DNA from: an uncultured bacterium
Lineage (GTDB): Bacteria > Bacillota > Clostridia > Lachnospirales > Lachnospiraceae
DNA length: 49,819 nt
Assembly: GCA_947073545.1 (NCBI GenBank)
Contig: CAMTMP010000030.1
Span: 1-49,819, forward strand
Direction of reading: 5' to 3'
The notes below the pieces were generated by a model. The model saw only the letters and a list, made by a program, of their open reading frames with translations. It was not told where the DNA came from and did not search any database. The stretch's first letter is position 1. The number at the start of each line of letters is the position of its first letter. Of the stretch, positions 1 to 8,166 are shown in pieces. Made by a program: the position numbers and the translations under genes.

Positions 1-175
1 ATCATCCGCAATAAGAACGGATGGATTTATCATTCAGTCAGCATAACAGCTCTTGGGTTTTCAGACAGTCTCCCCCGTGCAAATCTGTCAAGAAGCAGTC
101 TGCATGCAAGCCGGCATCTGCCGCAGCCTTGAGCTTCCTCCCGACTGTTCTTTGTTCTATCGCAATACCCTTTAT

Positions 176-1750
176 TCAACCGTCCTTTTCCACCCGCTCT
201 ATCACGCACTCATGCGTCTTGTTTTCCTTATCATAATTGATCCCCACAAGCAGAATGTCCCCCACATACCCTTCCAGCGCCTGCGTATACTGCCGGTCTT
301 TGATCTGCTGTATGGCCGCCTGCGCGGTCTTGTCGTATTTCAGTTCTACCACGAGGGCCGGTCTGTCTATATGGGGCAGAGGCAGGAACACCACATCCGC
401 AAAGCCCCGTCCGGTGGGAAACTCTCTGACCATCCTGTAATCCTTTCTCGCGCTGTAGTACGCAAGTCCGACGGCACAGCTCAACGAATTTTCGTCATTG
501 TAAGAAAGAATGGACGCCGCCTCCGTATGCGCCCTGTCAAGCCCCCCCGCAACACGCTCCTCGTCGCCGCGCAGCGTATCCTCAAGCAGCCTTTCCGACG
601 CCTTTAAAATGCGCATAATTTCTGTCCATCCACCCACGCTCATGGCGTTCTCAAACTCCCTGACAATCTCCTTGTTGGGAATAAAGGCCTCTTCCCTCTC
701 ACAGTCATAGCCAAGATAGCCAAGATGAATCAAAAGTGTCAGCACATCGTCCTTATTCTCCAGATTTCGCATATCATTCCGGAAACTGTACGTGTTCACC
801 TTTACCCGTCCACCGCCGAGCATATGCACAACATCCGTCCGCAGTCCGCCAAAATCCATGTCCATATAAATTTTCAGCGCCTCATAGGTTTCTGTTGTCG
901 TCCAGTAATTGGAGAAGGCACGATTCTGCATCGCCATCACAACAGAGCGCGGATTATAGATATGTCCTGACCGCCGAAACTGATAACCGTCATACCAGCT
1001 TCCGGTCTGCACAAAGTCCATATCATACCGTCCGCATAGTTCTTTTACCTCTTCCTGCGTAAATCCCGTGTATTCTTCCAGATCAAACTGGTCTGTCATG
1101 GAATATTCTTTGAACATATTGAGAGCGGAATGTATGCCGTACTTCTTTACCGGCAAAATCCCCGTCATATAGGCGAGCGCAACATACTCCTGATCCTTTA
1201 AGAGATTCCGCAGAAAGTCGAGATACTGCTTCTGCATTTCCTCCGACTCCTGCCTCTCCCGCATCACGCAGTCCCACTCATCGATCAGGAAGATAAACTG
1301 TCTGTTTGTACGCGCATATATCCTCTCAAGCGCTTCCGCAAGTCCCGTAATCCGCTCTGAAAGCAGCTCTCCATACTCTTCCCTGATTTCCTCCATAACA
1401 GCCTGTTCCAGATATTCCGTGACTTCCTGCATCTTCGCCCGGATCAAAAACTGCTGCATATTCAAAAAGATCACATCATACTGATTCAGATGCTCCCTGA
1501 ATGTCTCCGCCTTTTCAATCTGAAACCCATGAAACAGTTCTTCGGAGTCGCACCCTCTGCTGTAATAGGCCGCAAGCATGTACAGCGCCACGGATTTCCC
1601 AAAGCGTCTCGGCCTGCTGACACAAAGGTACTGCTGTAATGTATTTACATATTTATTCGTCACCGCAATCAGTCCTGTTTTGTCCACATAAATCTCAGAA
1701 CGGACTGCCTTCCAAAAATTCCTGTTTCCAGGATTTAAATAAATTCCCAT
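176..1750 (-). CDS. AAA-ATPase-like protein with C-terminal PD-(D/E)XK nuclease domain
   Basis: About 524 residues from ATG 1750; a GTG nine bases upstream is less likely. The N-terminal half is of the AAA-ATPase-like type: a Walker A-like RPRRFGKS near residue 46 and a Walker B-like FLIDEWD near residue 155. The C-terminal part has the PD-(D/E)XK pattern, with an Asp in FADVVF and VVELKYDK followed by a Gln-containing helix (IQQIKDRQY). This matches the widespread Bacteroides/Clostridia family described by AAA-ATPase_like plus DUF1703. These proteins are common and often multicopy in gut Firmicutes. Their role is unproven; mobile-element or defence roles have been suggested. It stands alone, upstream of a strong hairpin at 1821-1869, and next to another nuclease-family gene. 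Family assignment is firm, function is not. Confidence 0.85.
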   Translation of the reverse strand: MGIYLNPGNRNFWKAVRSEIYVDKTGLIAVTNKYVNTLQQYLCVSRPRRFGKSVALYMLAAYYSRGCDSEELFHGFQIEKAETFREHLNQYDVIFLNMQQFLIRAKMQEVTEYLEQAVMEEIREEYGELLSERITGLAEALERIYARTNRQFIFLIDEWDCVMRERQESEEMQKQYLDFLRNLLKDQEYVALAYMTGILPVKKYGIHSALNMFKEYSMTDQFDLEEYTGFTQEEVKELCGRYDMDFVQTGSWYDGYQFRRSGHIYNPRSVVMAMQNRAFSNYWTTTETYEALKIYMDMDFGGLRTDVVHMLGGGRVKVNTYSFRNDMRNLENKDDVLTLLIHLGYLGYDCEREEAFIPNKEIVREFENAMSVGGWTEIMRILKASERLLEDTLRGDEERVAGGLDRAHTEAASILSYNDENSLSCAVGLAYYSARKDYRMVREFPTGRGFADVVFLPLPHIDRPALVVELKYDKTAQAAIQQIKDRQYTQALEGYVGDILLVGINYDKENKTHECVIERVEKDG

Positions 1751-1820
1751 GAGCCACACCCCGCTTTCAAAAAACCGTTTATATGTCTATTATACCCCCG
1801 TTTCCCTCTCCCCACAACCC

Positions 1821-1869
1821 AAAAAGGGGCTGTCGCACCAAGAATTCGTTAAAGCGACAGCCCCTTTTT
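1821..1869. repeat. 16-bp perfect inverted repeat, short IS-end remnant or terminator
   Basis: Arms AAAAAGGGGCTGTCGC (1821-1836) and GCGACAGCCCCTTTTT (1854-1869) are perfect complements with a 17-base loop. The A-run and T-run on the outside let it work as a terminator in both directions. The same GGGGCTGTCGC ends bracket a second element at 3300-3406. Apart from this hairpin and the promoter at 2042-2070, nothing is recognised in the gap between the flanking genes (1751-2096). Confidence 0.75.
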
Positions 1870-2041
1870 ATGGGAGATTAGAACATTCAAAGAAAATCTG
1901 GAAACAAATAAATGGCGATGTTGGCCACGCACGTAAAGCATGCCCTGGTAATTGTATGTGTATGCGCAATCATCTTGTAAGCCGGAATCCATTGATAATA
2001 TCTCGCAATTCAAGTATAATATAAACAGTGCAACAGGAATT

Positions 2042-2070
2042 TTTACGATTTGAGAAAATCTTGCTATGAT
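2042..2070 (+). promoter_or_regulatory. Predicted sigma-A promoter of the Rpn-family gene
   Basis: TTTACG (2042-2047), a 17-base spacer and TATGAT (2065-2070). It lies 26 bases before the ATG, which has an AGAGGAAGG ribosome binding site. Confidence 0.5.
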
Positions 2071-2096
2071 AAACGTATACAGAGGAAGGAATAAAG

Positions 2097-3044
2097 ATGG
2101 CAGACACTAATTTAGCACAGGCGGTTGAGGCAACACATGACTCAAGCGCCTATGATACAAATATTAAATTCCTGCTTGCAGATAAACAAATACTGTCTCG
2201 GATTTTAAAATATGCCGTTCAGGAATTTAAAGACATGCCGATTGAGGATATTATGGCCAGCATTGGAGCGGATATTGAAATCGGGACAAAGCCACTGGAT
2301 GCAGGGCTTTCAAACATGGGGCGCATAAACGCATCCAGCACGGAAGACAATATTCCCGGAGAGGGAAAAATTTTCTTTGATATCCGTTTCACTGCATATC
2401 ATAAGGAAACAGAAATGAAGTTTCTGATTAATTTGGAGGCTCAAAGATCTTCAGATCCCAGTAAACTAGGGTATCATTTGGAAAACAGGATCATATTTTA
2501 TCTTGCCAGGATGATTTCTGCACAAAAGCAGGCCGAATTTTACCATAGTGATTATGATAGTTTAAAGAAAGTCCGGAGCATATGGCTATGTTTGAACAAA
2601 CATGAAGACGGTGACTCCATTGAGGAAATATATCTTGACAGAAATACCGTTTATGGAAATAAGAGAGATCCATATGACATAGACTTGATGCGGGGCATCA
2701 TTATCAATGTAAGAAACGGGGAAACCGTAAAAGACTCCCAAAACGTATTAATTTCCATGCTGGAAAAGCTGCTTTCCAAATCGAGCGTGGAGGAAAAGAA
2801 ACGTATACTTACAGAGAAATATGGAATGATAATGACAACCGAGCTGGAAGGGAGGATGCAGACTATGTGCAATTGGTCGGAAGCTATTAAGGAAGTAAGT
2901 TTTGAAGAAGGCGTTAAAAAAGAACGCCTTAATGCAATTGAAAGGATGATTCAGGCTAATTTAACAAAGGCTCAAATTATATCCTGCGGTTATACCGAAG
3001 AAGAGTTCACAGAAGCGGAACGCCTTTTATGCGCAAATGCATAG
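2097..3044 (+). CDS. Rpn family / PD-(D/E)XK nuclease family transposase-like protein
   Basis: 315 residues. The start is supported by AGAGGAAGG and a promoter. The core FDIRFTAY followed by INLEAQRS (about residues 98-120) is the D...E-x-Q nuclease signature of the Rpn/PDDEXK_2 group. The C-terminus has the helical tail (GVKKERLNAIERMIQ, then a short domain ending GYTEEEFTEAE) seen in many Clostridia members. Rpn proteins promote RecA-independent recombination in E. coli; clostridial relatives are usually annotated as family transposases but are not known to move themselves. The gene is A/T-richer than the sugar operon next to it and lies between two GGGGCTGTCGC inverted-repeat elements, suggesting an accessory, acquired segment. 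Confidence 0.82.
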   Translation: MADTNLAQAVEATHDSSAYDTNIKFLLADKQILSRILKYAVQEFKDMPIEDIMASIGADIEIGTKPLDAGLSNMGRINASSTEDNIPGEGKIFFDIRFTAYHKETEMKFLINLEAQRSSDPSKLGYHLENRIIFYLARMISAQKQAEFYHSDYDSLKKVRSIWLCLNKHEDGDSIEEIYLDRNTVYGNKRDPYDIDLMRGIIINVRNGETVKDSQNVLISMLEKLLSKSSVEEKKRILTEKYGMIMTTELEGRMQTMCNWSEAIKEVSFEEGVKKERLNAIERMIQANLTKAQIISCGYTEEEFTEAERLLCANA

Positions 3045-3076
3045 GAAATTGTAAATACAGAGCATAAAGCTGTAGC

Positions 3077-3274
3077 TTACTGGACTTTAGGCTTGTGAAA
3101 GCCGCCTCCCCTACATAAAGAATTGAATATGGGCAATCGCCTATGATTTAACAGTTTAAGAAAGTCCCTGGCGGCTCCCATACCACACAGAATAATTTCT
3201 GAATTTCCGTTTTCTTTGCGTACTGTCTCAAAAATATAGTGATTGTTTCTAATCTTTTCCGCCGGGCGGAAATT
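3077..3274 (-). other. Unrecognised open frame without start, possible gene remnant
   Basis: The stretch between the Rpn gene and the GH130 gene holds a 65-codon open frame on the minus strand with no usable ATG or ribosome binding site near its beginning. Its translation contains FETVRKENGNSEIILCG and then a Gly/Arg-rich stretch. I do not recognise it. It could be a decayed gene end or chance. Confidence 0.2.
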
Positions 3275-3299
3275 CTAAATCCTCATTCTAAGTTAGCAA

Positions 3300-3406
3300 G
3301 GGGCTGTCGCTTTAGCGAATTGATATGCTCCCTTCTAGGTAGACAAGAGAAATAATAAAAACTTGTCACTTAGAAGGGAGCATATCATTCTTAATGCGAC
3401 AGCCCC
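3300..3406. repeat. Nested inverted-repeat element (remnant of insertion-sequence ends)
   Basis: Outer arms GGGGCTGTCGC (3300-3310) and GCGACAGCCCC (3396-3406) match those of the 1821-1869 element. Inside lies a second perfect 16-bp pair, GATATGCTCCCTTCTA (3322-3337) and TAGAAGGGAGCATATC (3371-3386), which extends imperfectly through GGTAGACAAG/CTTGTCACT. Only about 30 bases separate the inner arms. This looks like an insertion sequence reduced to its two ends, sitting in an older copy of the 1821 element. It also makes a strong hairpin beyond the end of the GH130 gene (stop at 3485). Confidence 0.6.
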
Positions 3407-3484
3407 CTTTCTCTTTTTCTATTTCCTGTTTTCCGGATCCGCACCGTCAGATCCCACAGGCAGTTTTCCCGCGCAGAATCCGTT

Positions 3485-4507
3485 TTATCTGATTCCGATT
3501 TCCGTATCGGACTCCGTCGTGTGGCTGTGCTCCTTGATGTAAGCCACGATCTCATCCAGTTTCGTGAACGCCAGCCCCACATAGCTGTCCGCGCAGCCAT
3601 AGTAGAGCGCAATCTTGCCGCTCTCGGAATCGTGAATGGTTGCGCAGGGGAAGCACACGTTTGGCACGAATCCTCTCTCCTCATACCACTCCTCCGGGGT
3701 CAGAAGGAAGTTCTCACAGCGGTACAGCACTTTGGACGGATTGTCGATGTCCAGAATCGCGCCGCCGATGGAGTACACCAGACCGTTGCAGGTGCCGGTC
3801 ACGCCGTGGTAGAACAAAAGCCATCCCTCCGTAGTCTCAATAGGCGCAGCGCCGCCGCCGATCTTGACGGACTCCCACCACTCGCTGCTTCTGCCCATCA
3901 CATGCCTGTGTTTCCCCCAGTACACCATATCCGGGCTTTCGCTTAAGAAGATATCGCCAAAGGGCGTGTGTCCGGAATCCGAAGGACGGCTGAGGAGCAT
4001 ATACTTGCCGTTTATCTTTCTCGGGAACAGCACCGCGTTTCTGTTAAAGGGAATGAACGGATTCTCAATTCTCGTAAACGTCTTAAAATCCGTGGTCTTC
4101 GCCATACCGATGGACGCCCCGTAAAAATCCTGACACCAGATAATATAGTAGGTGTCCTCCACCTTCACCAGACGGGGGTCGTATGCGTATACCGGCATAA
4201 AGTCGCTGCCGTCCTCATCCTTAAAAGGAATCTTCTCCTTCTCAAACTCCCAGTGGATCGCATCCTTGCTGTGGCCCAGATAAATATACGGGATGCCGTT
4301 TGTCTGTTCCCCTCGGAACACGCCGATGAACGCGTCGCCGTAAGGCATCACCGCGCTGTTAAAAATTCTGGCAACGCCCTCCACCGGGTTTCTGCCGATG
4401 ATCGGGTTCTCACTGTACCTCCAGATCGGCGCTCCGGTCAGTCCCTCCGGCTTCTCCTGCCAGGGCACATTCCTCACAACAGGGCTGATCATTTTTACTT
4501 CACTCAT
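3485..4507 (-). CDS. GH130 glycoside phosphorylase, probable beta-1,4-manno-oligosaccharide phosphorylase
   Basis: 340 residues from ATG 4507, chosen because GGAGG lies 8 bases upstream; the frame stays open further up without a better site. Five-bladed propeller GH130 family protein: YAYDPRLV near residue 108 carries the proton-donor Asp, followed by the conserved LLSRPSD and GGGAAPIETTEGW phosphate and sugar-binding stretches. GH130 enzymes split beta-mannosides with inorganic phosphate to give mannose 1-phosphate. The second GH130 gene of a manno-oligosaccharide operon (as in Ruminococcus albus) usually acts on longer beta-1,4-mannans; a beta-1,2 specificity cannot be excluded from sequence. 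Cytoplasmic, no signal peptide. It is the last gene of the operon, 102 bases after the mannosylglucose phosphorylase. Confidence 0.85.
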   Translation of the reverse strand: MSEVKMISPVVRNVPWQEKPEGLTGAPIWRYSENPIIGRNPVEGVARIFNSAVMPYGDAFIGVFRGEQTNGIPYIYLGHSKDAIHWEFEKEKIPFKDEDGSDFMPVYAYDPRLVKVEDTYYIIWCQDFYGASIGMAKTTDFKTFTRIENPFIPFNRNAVLFPRKINGKYMLLSRPSDSGHTPFGDIFLSESPDMVYWGKHRHVMGRSSEWWESVKIGGGAAPIETTEGWLLFYHGVTGTCNGLVYSIGGAILDIDNPSKVLYRCENFLLTPEEWYEERGFVPNVCFPCATIHDSESGKIALYYGCADSYVGLAFTKLDEIVAYIKEHSHTTESDTEIGIR

Positions 4508-4609
4508 TTTCTCTTCCTCCATTTTCATTGTCTGTCGTTCAGCACACGCCATTCGCAAGACCGCGCCATCCGCGTTATCTGTCTGTCAACTACTGCTCCG
4601 GCTGAACTG

Positions 4610-5776
4610 TTAGGCTAAAAATTCCAGATTTTTCTTAATAAACTCACACCTCTGGGCCACACACTCCACAGAGCGGTAAGGATCGCCCGGCGTGTGGAAC
4701 ACATAGTCCGTCAGCTTGTCGATGGTCGTCGCCGCCACGTGCATTCTCGTATCGCTGGCCGCATAGTAGATATAGACCTCGCCGTTATCCTTCGCGATCG
4801 CGCCGTTTGTGAACACCACGTTGGACACGTCGCCCACCCTCTCCCAGTTTCTCGGGCCGATCAACATGCCGGAAGGCTCCGCGATCACCTTGGAAGGATC
4901 TTTTAAATCCGTGGCAAACGCGTAGATCACATAGCGCAGACCTGCCGCCGTGTTGCGCACGCCGTGGGCAATGTGGATCCAGCCTTTCTCCGTCTTAATG
5001 GGAGGCGCACCCGCGCCGTTCTTCGCCTCGGTGATGGTGTGGTATCTGCGGATGGAAGTCATCTTCTCCTCATCCACCACCGCATGGGTGATATCGCCGC
5101 ACAGACCAAAGCCGATGCCGCCGCCCGACCCTGTCTCGATAAAGTCATCCATGGGTCTTGTATAAAAAGCGTACTTGCCGTCCACAAACTCCGGGTGCAG
5201 CACCACGTTTCTCTGCTGGGGAGAACGCTTCGTCACCAGATTGGGCAGTCTCTCCCAGTTCTTTAAGTCCTTCGTCCGCACGATCCCTGCCGCCGCCACA
5301 GCCGCGGACAGATCATTCACTGTGGTGTCCTTGCTCTCGGAGCAGAACACGCCATAAATATAGCCGTCCTCGTGCTTTGTCAGGCGCATGTCGTAGACGT
5401 TCGTCTCCTCCGGGCAGGTGTCCGGCAGAAGGATCGGATAATCCCAGAACTTGAAACCGTCGATCCCATTGCCGCTCTCCGCCACGCCGAAGAAAGACTT
5501 CCTGTCATTTCCCTCGATTCTGGCCACCAGATAATACTTCCCGTCCAGCTCGATGGCCCCGGAGTTCATCACCGCGTTGACGCCAAGACGCTCCATGAAG
5601 TATGGGTTCGTCTCCGGGTTTAAGTCATACCGCCAGTACAGCGGAATATGCTCCCTCGTCAAAACCGGATACTGATACCGGTCGTAAATCCCGTTATAGT
5701 CGTCCGACTTTACATTCTTTCTCCCGATCAGCTTATTATATTTTTCTAATTCCACGTAATACTGTGGATGCAGCAT
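4610..5776 (-). CDS. 4-O-beta-D-mannosyl-D-glucose phosphorylase (GH130)
   Basis: 388 residues from ATG 5776 (GTG at 5782 is also possible; GGAGG lies just upstream of both). The N-terminus (MLHPQYY...), [36 protein letters not shown] and the acid Asp in NVYDMRL near residue 129 are the marks of the GH130 subfamily 1 mannosylglucose phosphorylases. Reaction: mannosyl-beta-1,4-glucose plus phosphate gives mannose 1-phosphate plus glucose. It follows the epimerase that makes its substrate from mannobiose, so the two form one pathway. Cytoplasmic. The 282-base gap to the epimerase holds a long inverted repeat. Specificity is inferred from subfamily motifs and neighbours. Confidence 0.88.
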   Translation of the reverse strand: MLHPQYYVELEKYNKLIGRKNVKSDDYNGIYDRYQYPVLTREHIPLYWRYDLNPETNPYFMERLGVNAVMNSGAIELDGKYYLVARIEGNDRKSFFGVAESGNGIDGFKFWDYPILLPDTCPEETNVYDMRLTKHEDGYIYGVFCSESKDTTVNDLSAAVAAAGIVRTKDLKNWERLPNLVTKRSPQQRNVVLHPEFVDGKYAFYTRPMDDFIETGSGGGIGFGLCGDITHAVVDEEKMTSIRRYHTITEAKNGAGAPPIKTEKGWIHIAHGVRNTAAGLRYVIYAFATDLKDPSKVIAEPSGMLIGPRNWERVGDVSNVVFTNGAIAKDNGEVYIYYAASDTRMHVAATTIDKLTDYVFHTPGDPYRSVECVAQRCEFIKKNLEFLA

Positions 5777-5886
5777 ACTCACCTTTTCCTCCTTTTTTCT
5801 TTTTATTTATCCCTTGTCTGAAAGTCATTCTCTTCCTGTCATTACACGAATACATTTCTTTGTGCTGTGAACATTGCTGATAACCA

Positions 5887-6039
5887 GCGGGAGCGGACAC
5901 GGTTATCTTAAGAAGCCCGTCAAAAAACGCCGGCACTTGGCGAGGTCTTGAGTTGCCCCGCAACTCACGAGCTTAGTGTCCGCTGCGTCTTTTTGCCGAG
6001 CGGGAGCGCGGCGACGTAGATAGCCGTGTCTGCTCCCGC
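5887..6039. repeat. Long imperfect inverted repeat between epimerase and phosphorylase genes
   Basis: GCGGGAGCGGACACGGTTAT (starting 5887) is complementary, with two changes, to the stretch ending at 6039 (ATAGCCGTGTCTGCTCCCGC). Between them lie further small palindromes, for example GAGTTGC/GCAACTC at 5950-5966 and CGCC...GGCG near 5928. In the minus-strand mRNA this would fold into a large branched structure between two genes of one operon. No coding capacity is seen. Role unknown: differential mRNA stability or a dispersed intergenic repeat are possible. Confidence 0.6.
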
Positions 6040-6058
6040 GTCCGCAACACTAACCACT

Positions 6059-7228
6059 TCAGTCAATCCCTCTTTTAATGACTTCCAGACACATCCTCCC
6101 GTTATGGTACGGACACTTCCAAGGCTCCACAATCGGTTTCCCGCTGACGGACTCCCCGTCCTTATTCACATCCCAGAACCACTCGGAGCCGGACCGCTTA
6201 TCGATCACATGGTCCTTGATAAACGCCCACTCGGCTCTCGCCGCCTCCAGATACTCCGTGTGCTCCGGCGCAAGCTGGTATCCGTTCAAAAAGCCCACCA
6301 GCGCCTCCGCCTGCACCCACCAGATGCGGTTTTCATCCACCACACCCCTCTCGCACTCGTTGGCCAGGGACTTTCCGTCGAAAGCCGTCCGATATACTTG
6401 ACCAGTCAGGTCAAGTATAATCGGCAGCATCTTCTCCGCGTAGGTATCATCCCCCAGTACATCCGTTCCTCTTCTGATCAGCCATGCCGTCTCGATATCA
6501 TGCCCGTAGGAATGCAGATCCAGAATCGTGTGCATCTCCCGGTCAAAAAATACTTCCTGCCTGTGCAGCTTGGGATTATAAATCTTTTCCGCGATGGTGT
6601 CGAGAATCCACGTAAGCCTCTCCTTCACCGCCTCATCCCCGCTGACCCTGAAAAGCTCCGTGTACGCCTCGAACACGTGGAGCAGGGTGTTCATGGTTTT
6701 ATCCGCAATCACGCCGTTCTCCGAGAGCTTGTCGTTCTCGATCTCGTGAAACGCCCTGTCAAACGCCTCCTTGTAGCCGACCTCGTCCATGCACCGCTCC
6801 TCGATGATATGGAACAGCTCCATAGCCAGCTCCAGCGCACTCCCATCCTTCGACGCATCGTAATAAGAAGAAAGCGCATAGATGGAAAACGCCTGGTTGT
6901 ACGTGTGCTTCGTGGTGTCCTCCGGTGTGCCGTCATGGCGTACGGACCAGTACACACCGCCCCGCTCCTGATCCACGCAGAATTTTTTCATAAATTCGTA
7001 GCCGTGCCGCGCCTCGTCAAGCAGCGACTCATCCTGAAGCGTCATGTAAGCGTTTGCGAAAAACCAAATAATCCGGCTGTTTAAGATACAGCCCTTCACC
7101 GCCTTTTCGTCCCGTTTCAAGTCATAATCCATGTAGCCCACATAACCGCCGTTCTCATCATCCCGAAGCCCTTTCCAGAAAGGGATGATGCAGTCTGTCA
7201 AATGGCTTTTGATCTCTTCCCCCATCAT
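6059..7228 (-). CDS. Mannobiose/cellobiose 2-epimerase (AGE family)
   Basis: 389 residues from ATG 7228 (GGAGGG upstream; the frame extends to a TTG that I reject). It is an alpha/alpha-barrel of the N-acylglucosamine 2-epimerase superfamily. The N-terminal IPFWKGLRDDENGGYVGYMD and CILNSRIIWFFANAY, the central HSYGHDIETAWL and the C-terminal KCPYHNGRMCLE are typical of cellobiose 2-epimerases, with the conserved His residues present. It converts beta-1,4-mannobiose to mannosyl-glucose (or cellobiose to glucosyl-mannose) in the cytoplasm. Lying directly before mannosylglucose phosphorylase, it most likely serves mannobiose catabolism. It follows the second permease gene by about 90 bases. Confidence 0.88.
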   Translation of the reverse strand: MMGEEIKSHLTDCIIPFWKGLRDDENGGYVGYMDYDLKRDEKAVKGCILNSRIIWFFANAYMTLQDESLLDEARHGYEFMKKFCVDQERGGVYWSVRHDGTPEDTTKHTYNQAFSIYALSSYYDASKDGSALELAMELFHIIEERCMDEVGYKEAFDRAFHEIENDKLSENGVIADKTMNTLLHVFEAYTELFRVSGDEAVKERLTWILDTIAEKIYNPKLHRQEVFFDREMHTILDLHSYGHDIETAWLIRRGTDVLGDDTYAEKMLPIILDLTGQVYRTAFDGKSLANECERGVVDENRIWWVQAEALVGFLNGYQLAPEHTEYLEAARAEWAFIKDHVIDKRSGSEWFWDVNKDGESVSGKPIVEPWKCPYHNGRMCLEVIKRGID

Positions 7229-7317
7229 GATTGGCAACCCTCCTCTGTTATTCTCCTGATACCCGCGTATTCATTTGGCCCGCCGCCTGCTTCCTGTTTC
7301 GCAGAAAGCGGACTTTT

Positions 7318-8166
7318 CTATCCTTTGACGGACCCGGCAGTCATGCCACTGTAAATCTGCTTCTGGAACAGGACAAACACGATCAGCGCCGGAAGCAGGG
7401 ATATAATCACGCCTGCGCAGATCAGATTGTACTTGCTTCCCAGCGGGCCCACAAAGGTGTAAAGGCTGGTGGCCACGGTGGGCAGCAGCTTCTTGTTCTG
7501 CAAATACAGGTTCGCGCAGTAATACTCGTTGTAAGTGCCCACGCCCTTTAAGATACACGACGTCACGATGGCAGGTTTTAACAGGGGCAGAAGAATCTTA
7601 TGATAGATCGTAAAGTAAGACGCCCCGTCGATGATCGCCGATTCATCCAGCGACACGCTTATGTTCTCAAAAAACTGAATGTAAATATAGATCGAAATAA
7701 CGTCCGTGCCGCACATCATGATGATGTAACCCGGCAGGGAGTTTATGAAGTTTAAGGAATCCATGATCCCGTAAACCGCGATCTGCATGGCGATGCCCGG
7801 AAGGAGCGTCGCAAACAGGAACAGGTTCCGGATCAGACCGTTGCCCGGAAACTTAAAGCGGTTCAGGATGTAAGCAAGGGAAGTGCCTACCAGCACCGAA
7901 ACAACCAGCACACTCACCAGAATAATGGTCGAATTGATAAACGCCCGGCCCATATTCGCCCTGTCAAAAGCCTGTAAAAAGTTATCCACATTCAGCCAGC
8001 TCTGGGGCAGGGTCATGACATTCGTATTCTGATACTCCTCCTCCGACTTAAACGCCGTGATCACACAGGAAACGACCGGCAGTACCGCCATGAAGGAAAA
8101 AAACACAAGTGACAAATATTTGAGTACAACCGCTAAATAATGTGCAATTTTCTGTAATGTCGTCAT
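7318..8166 (-). CDS. Sugar ABC transporter permease, MalG/CUT1 type
   Basis: 282 residues, about six membrane segments starting with VVLKYLSLVFFSFMAVLPVV. The permease EAA loop is visible as SLDESAIIDGASYFTIYHKILLPLLKPAI, and the protein ends GMTAGSVKG like other MalG homologues. Its ATG abuts the stop of the preceding permease (TAAATG), implying translational coupling. With that partner and the lipoprotein it forms the importer of this operon. No ATPase gene is present; CUT1 systems in Firmicutes commonly share a multitask ATPase (MsmK type) encoded elsewhere. The substrate is inferred to be beta-manno-oligosaccharide from the neighbours. Confidence 0.9.
   Translation of the reverse strand: MTTLQKIAHYLAVVLKYLSLVFFSFMAVLPVVSCVITAFKSEEEYQNTNVMTLPQSWLNVDNFLQAFDRANMGRAFINSTIILVSVLVVSVLVGTSLAYILNRFKFPGNGLIRNLFLFATLLPGIAMQIAVYGIMDSLNFINSLPGYIIMMCGTDVISIYIYIQFFENISVSLDESAIIDGASYFTIYHKILLPLLKPAIVTSCILKGVGTYNEYYCANLYLQNKKLLPTVATSLYTFVGPLGSKYNLICAGVIISLLPALIVFVLFQKQIYSGMTAGSVKG

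Noticed and set aside
176..3044. A two-gene anti-phage defence system made of the two nuclease-family genes
   Set aside because: The genes are divergent, separated by an IS-end hairpin, and both families are common stand-alone accessory genes; nothing links them functionally.
6026..7084. 352-codon open frame on the plus strand
   Set aside because: Antisense to the mannobiose epimerase; low-complexity Leu/Arg/His content, no ribosome binding site.
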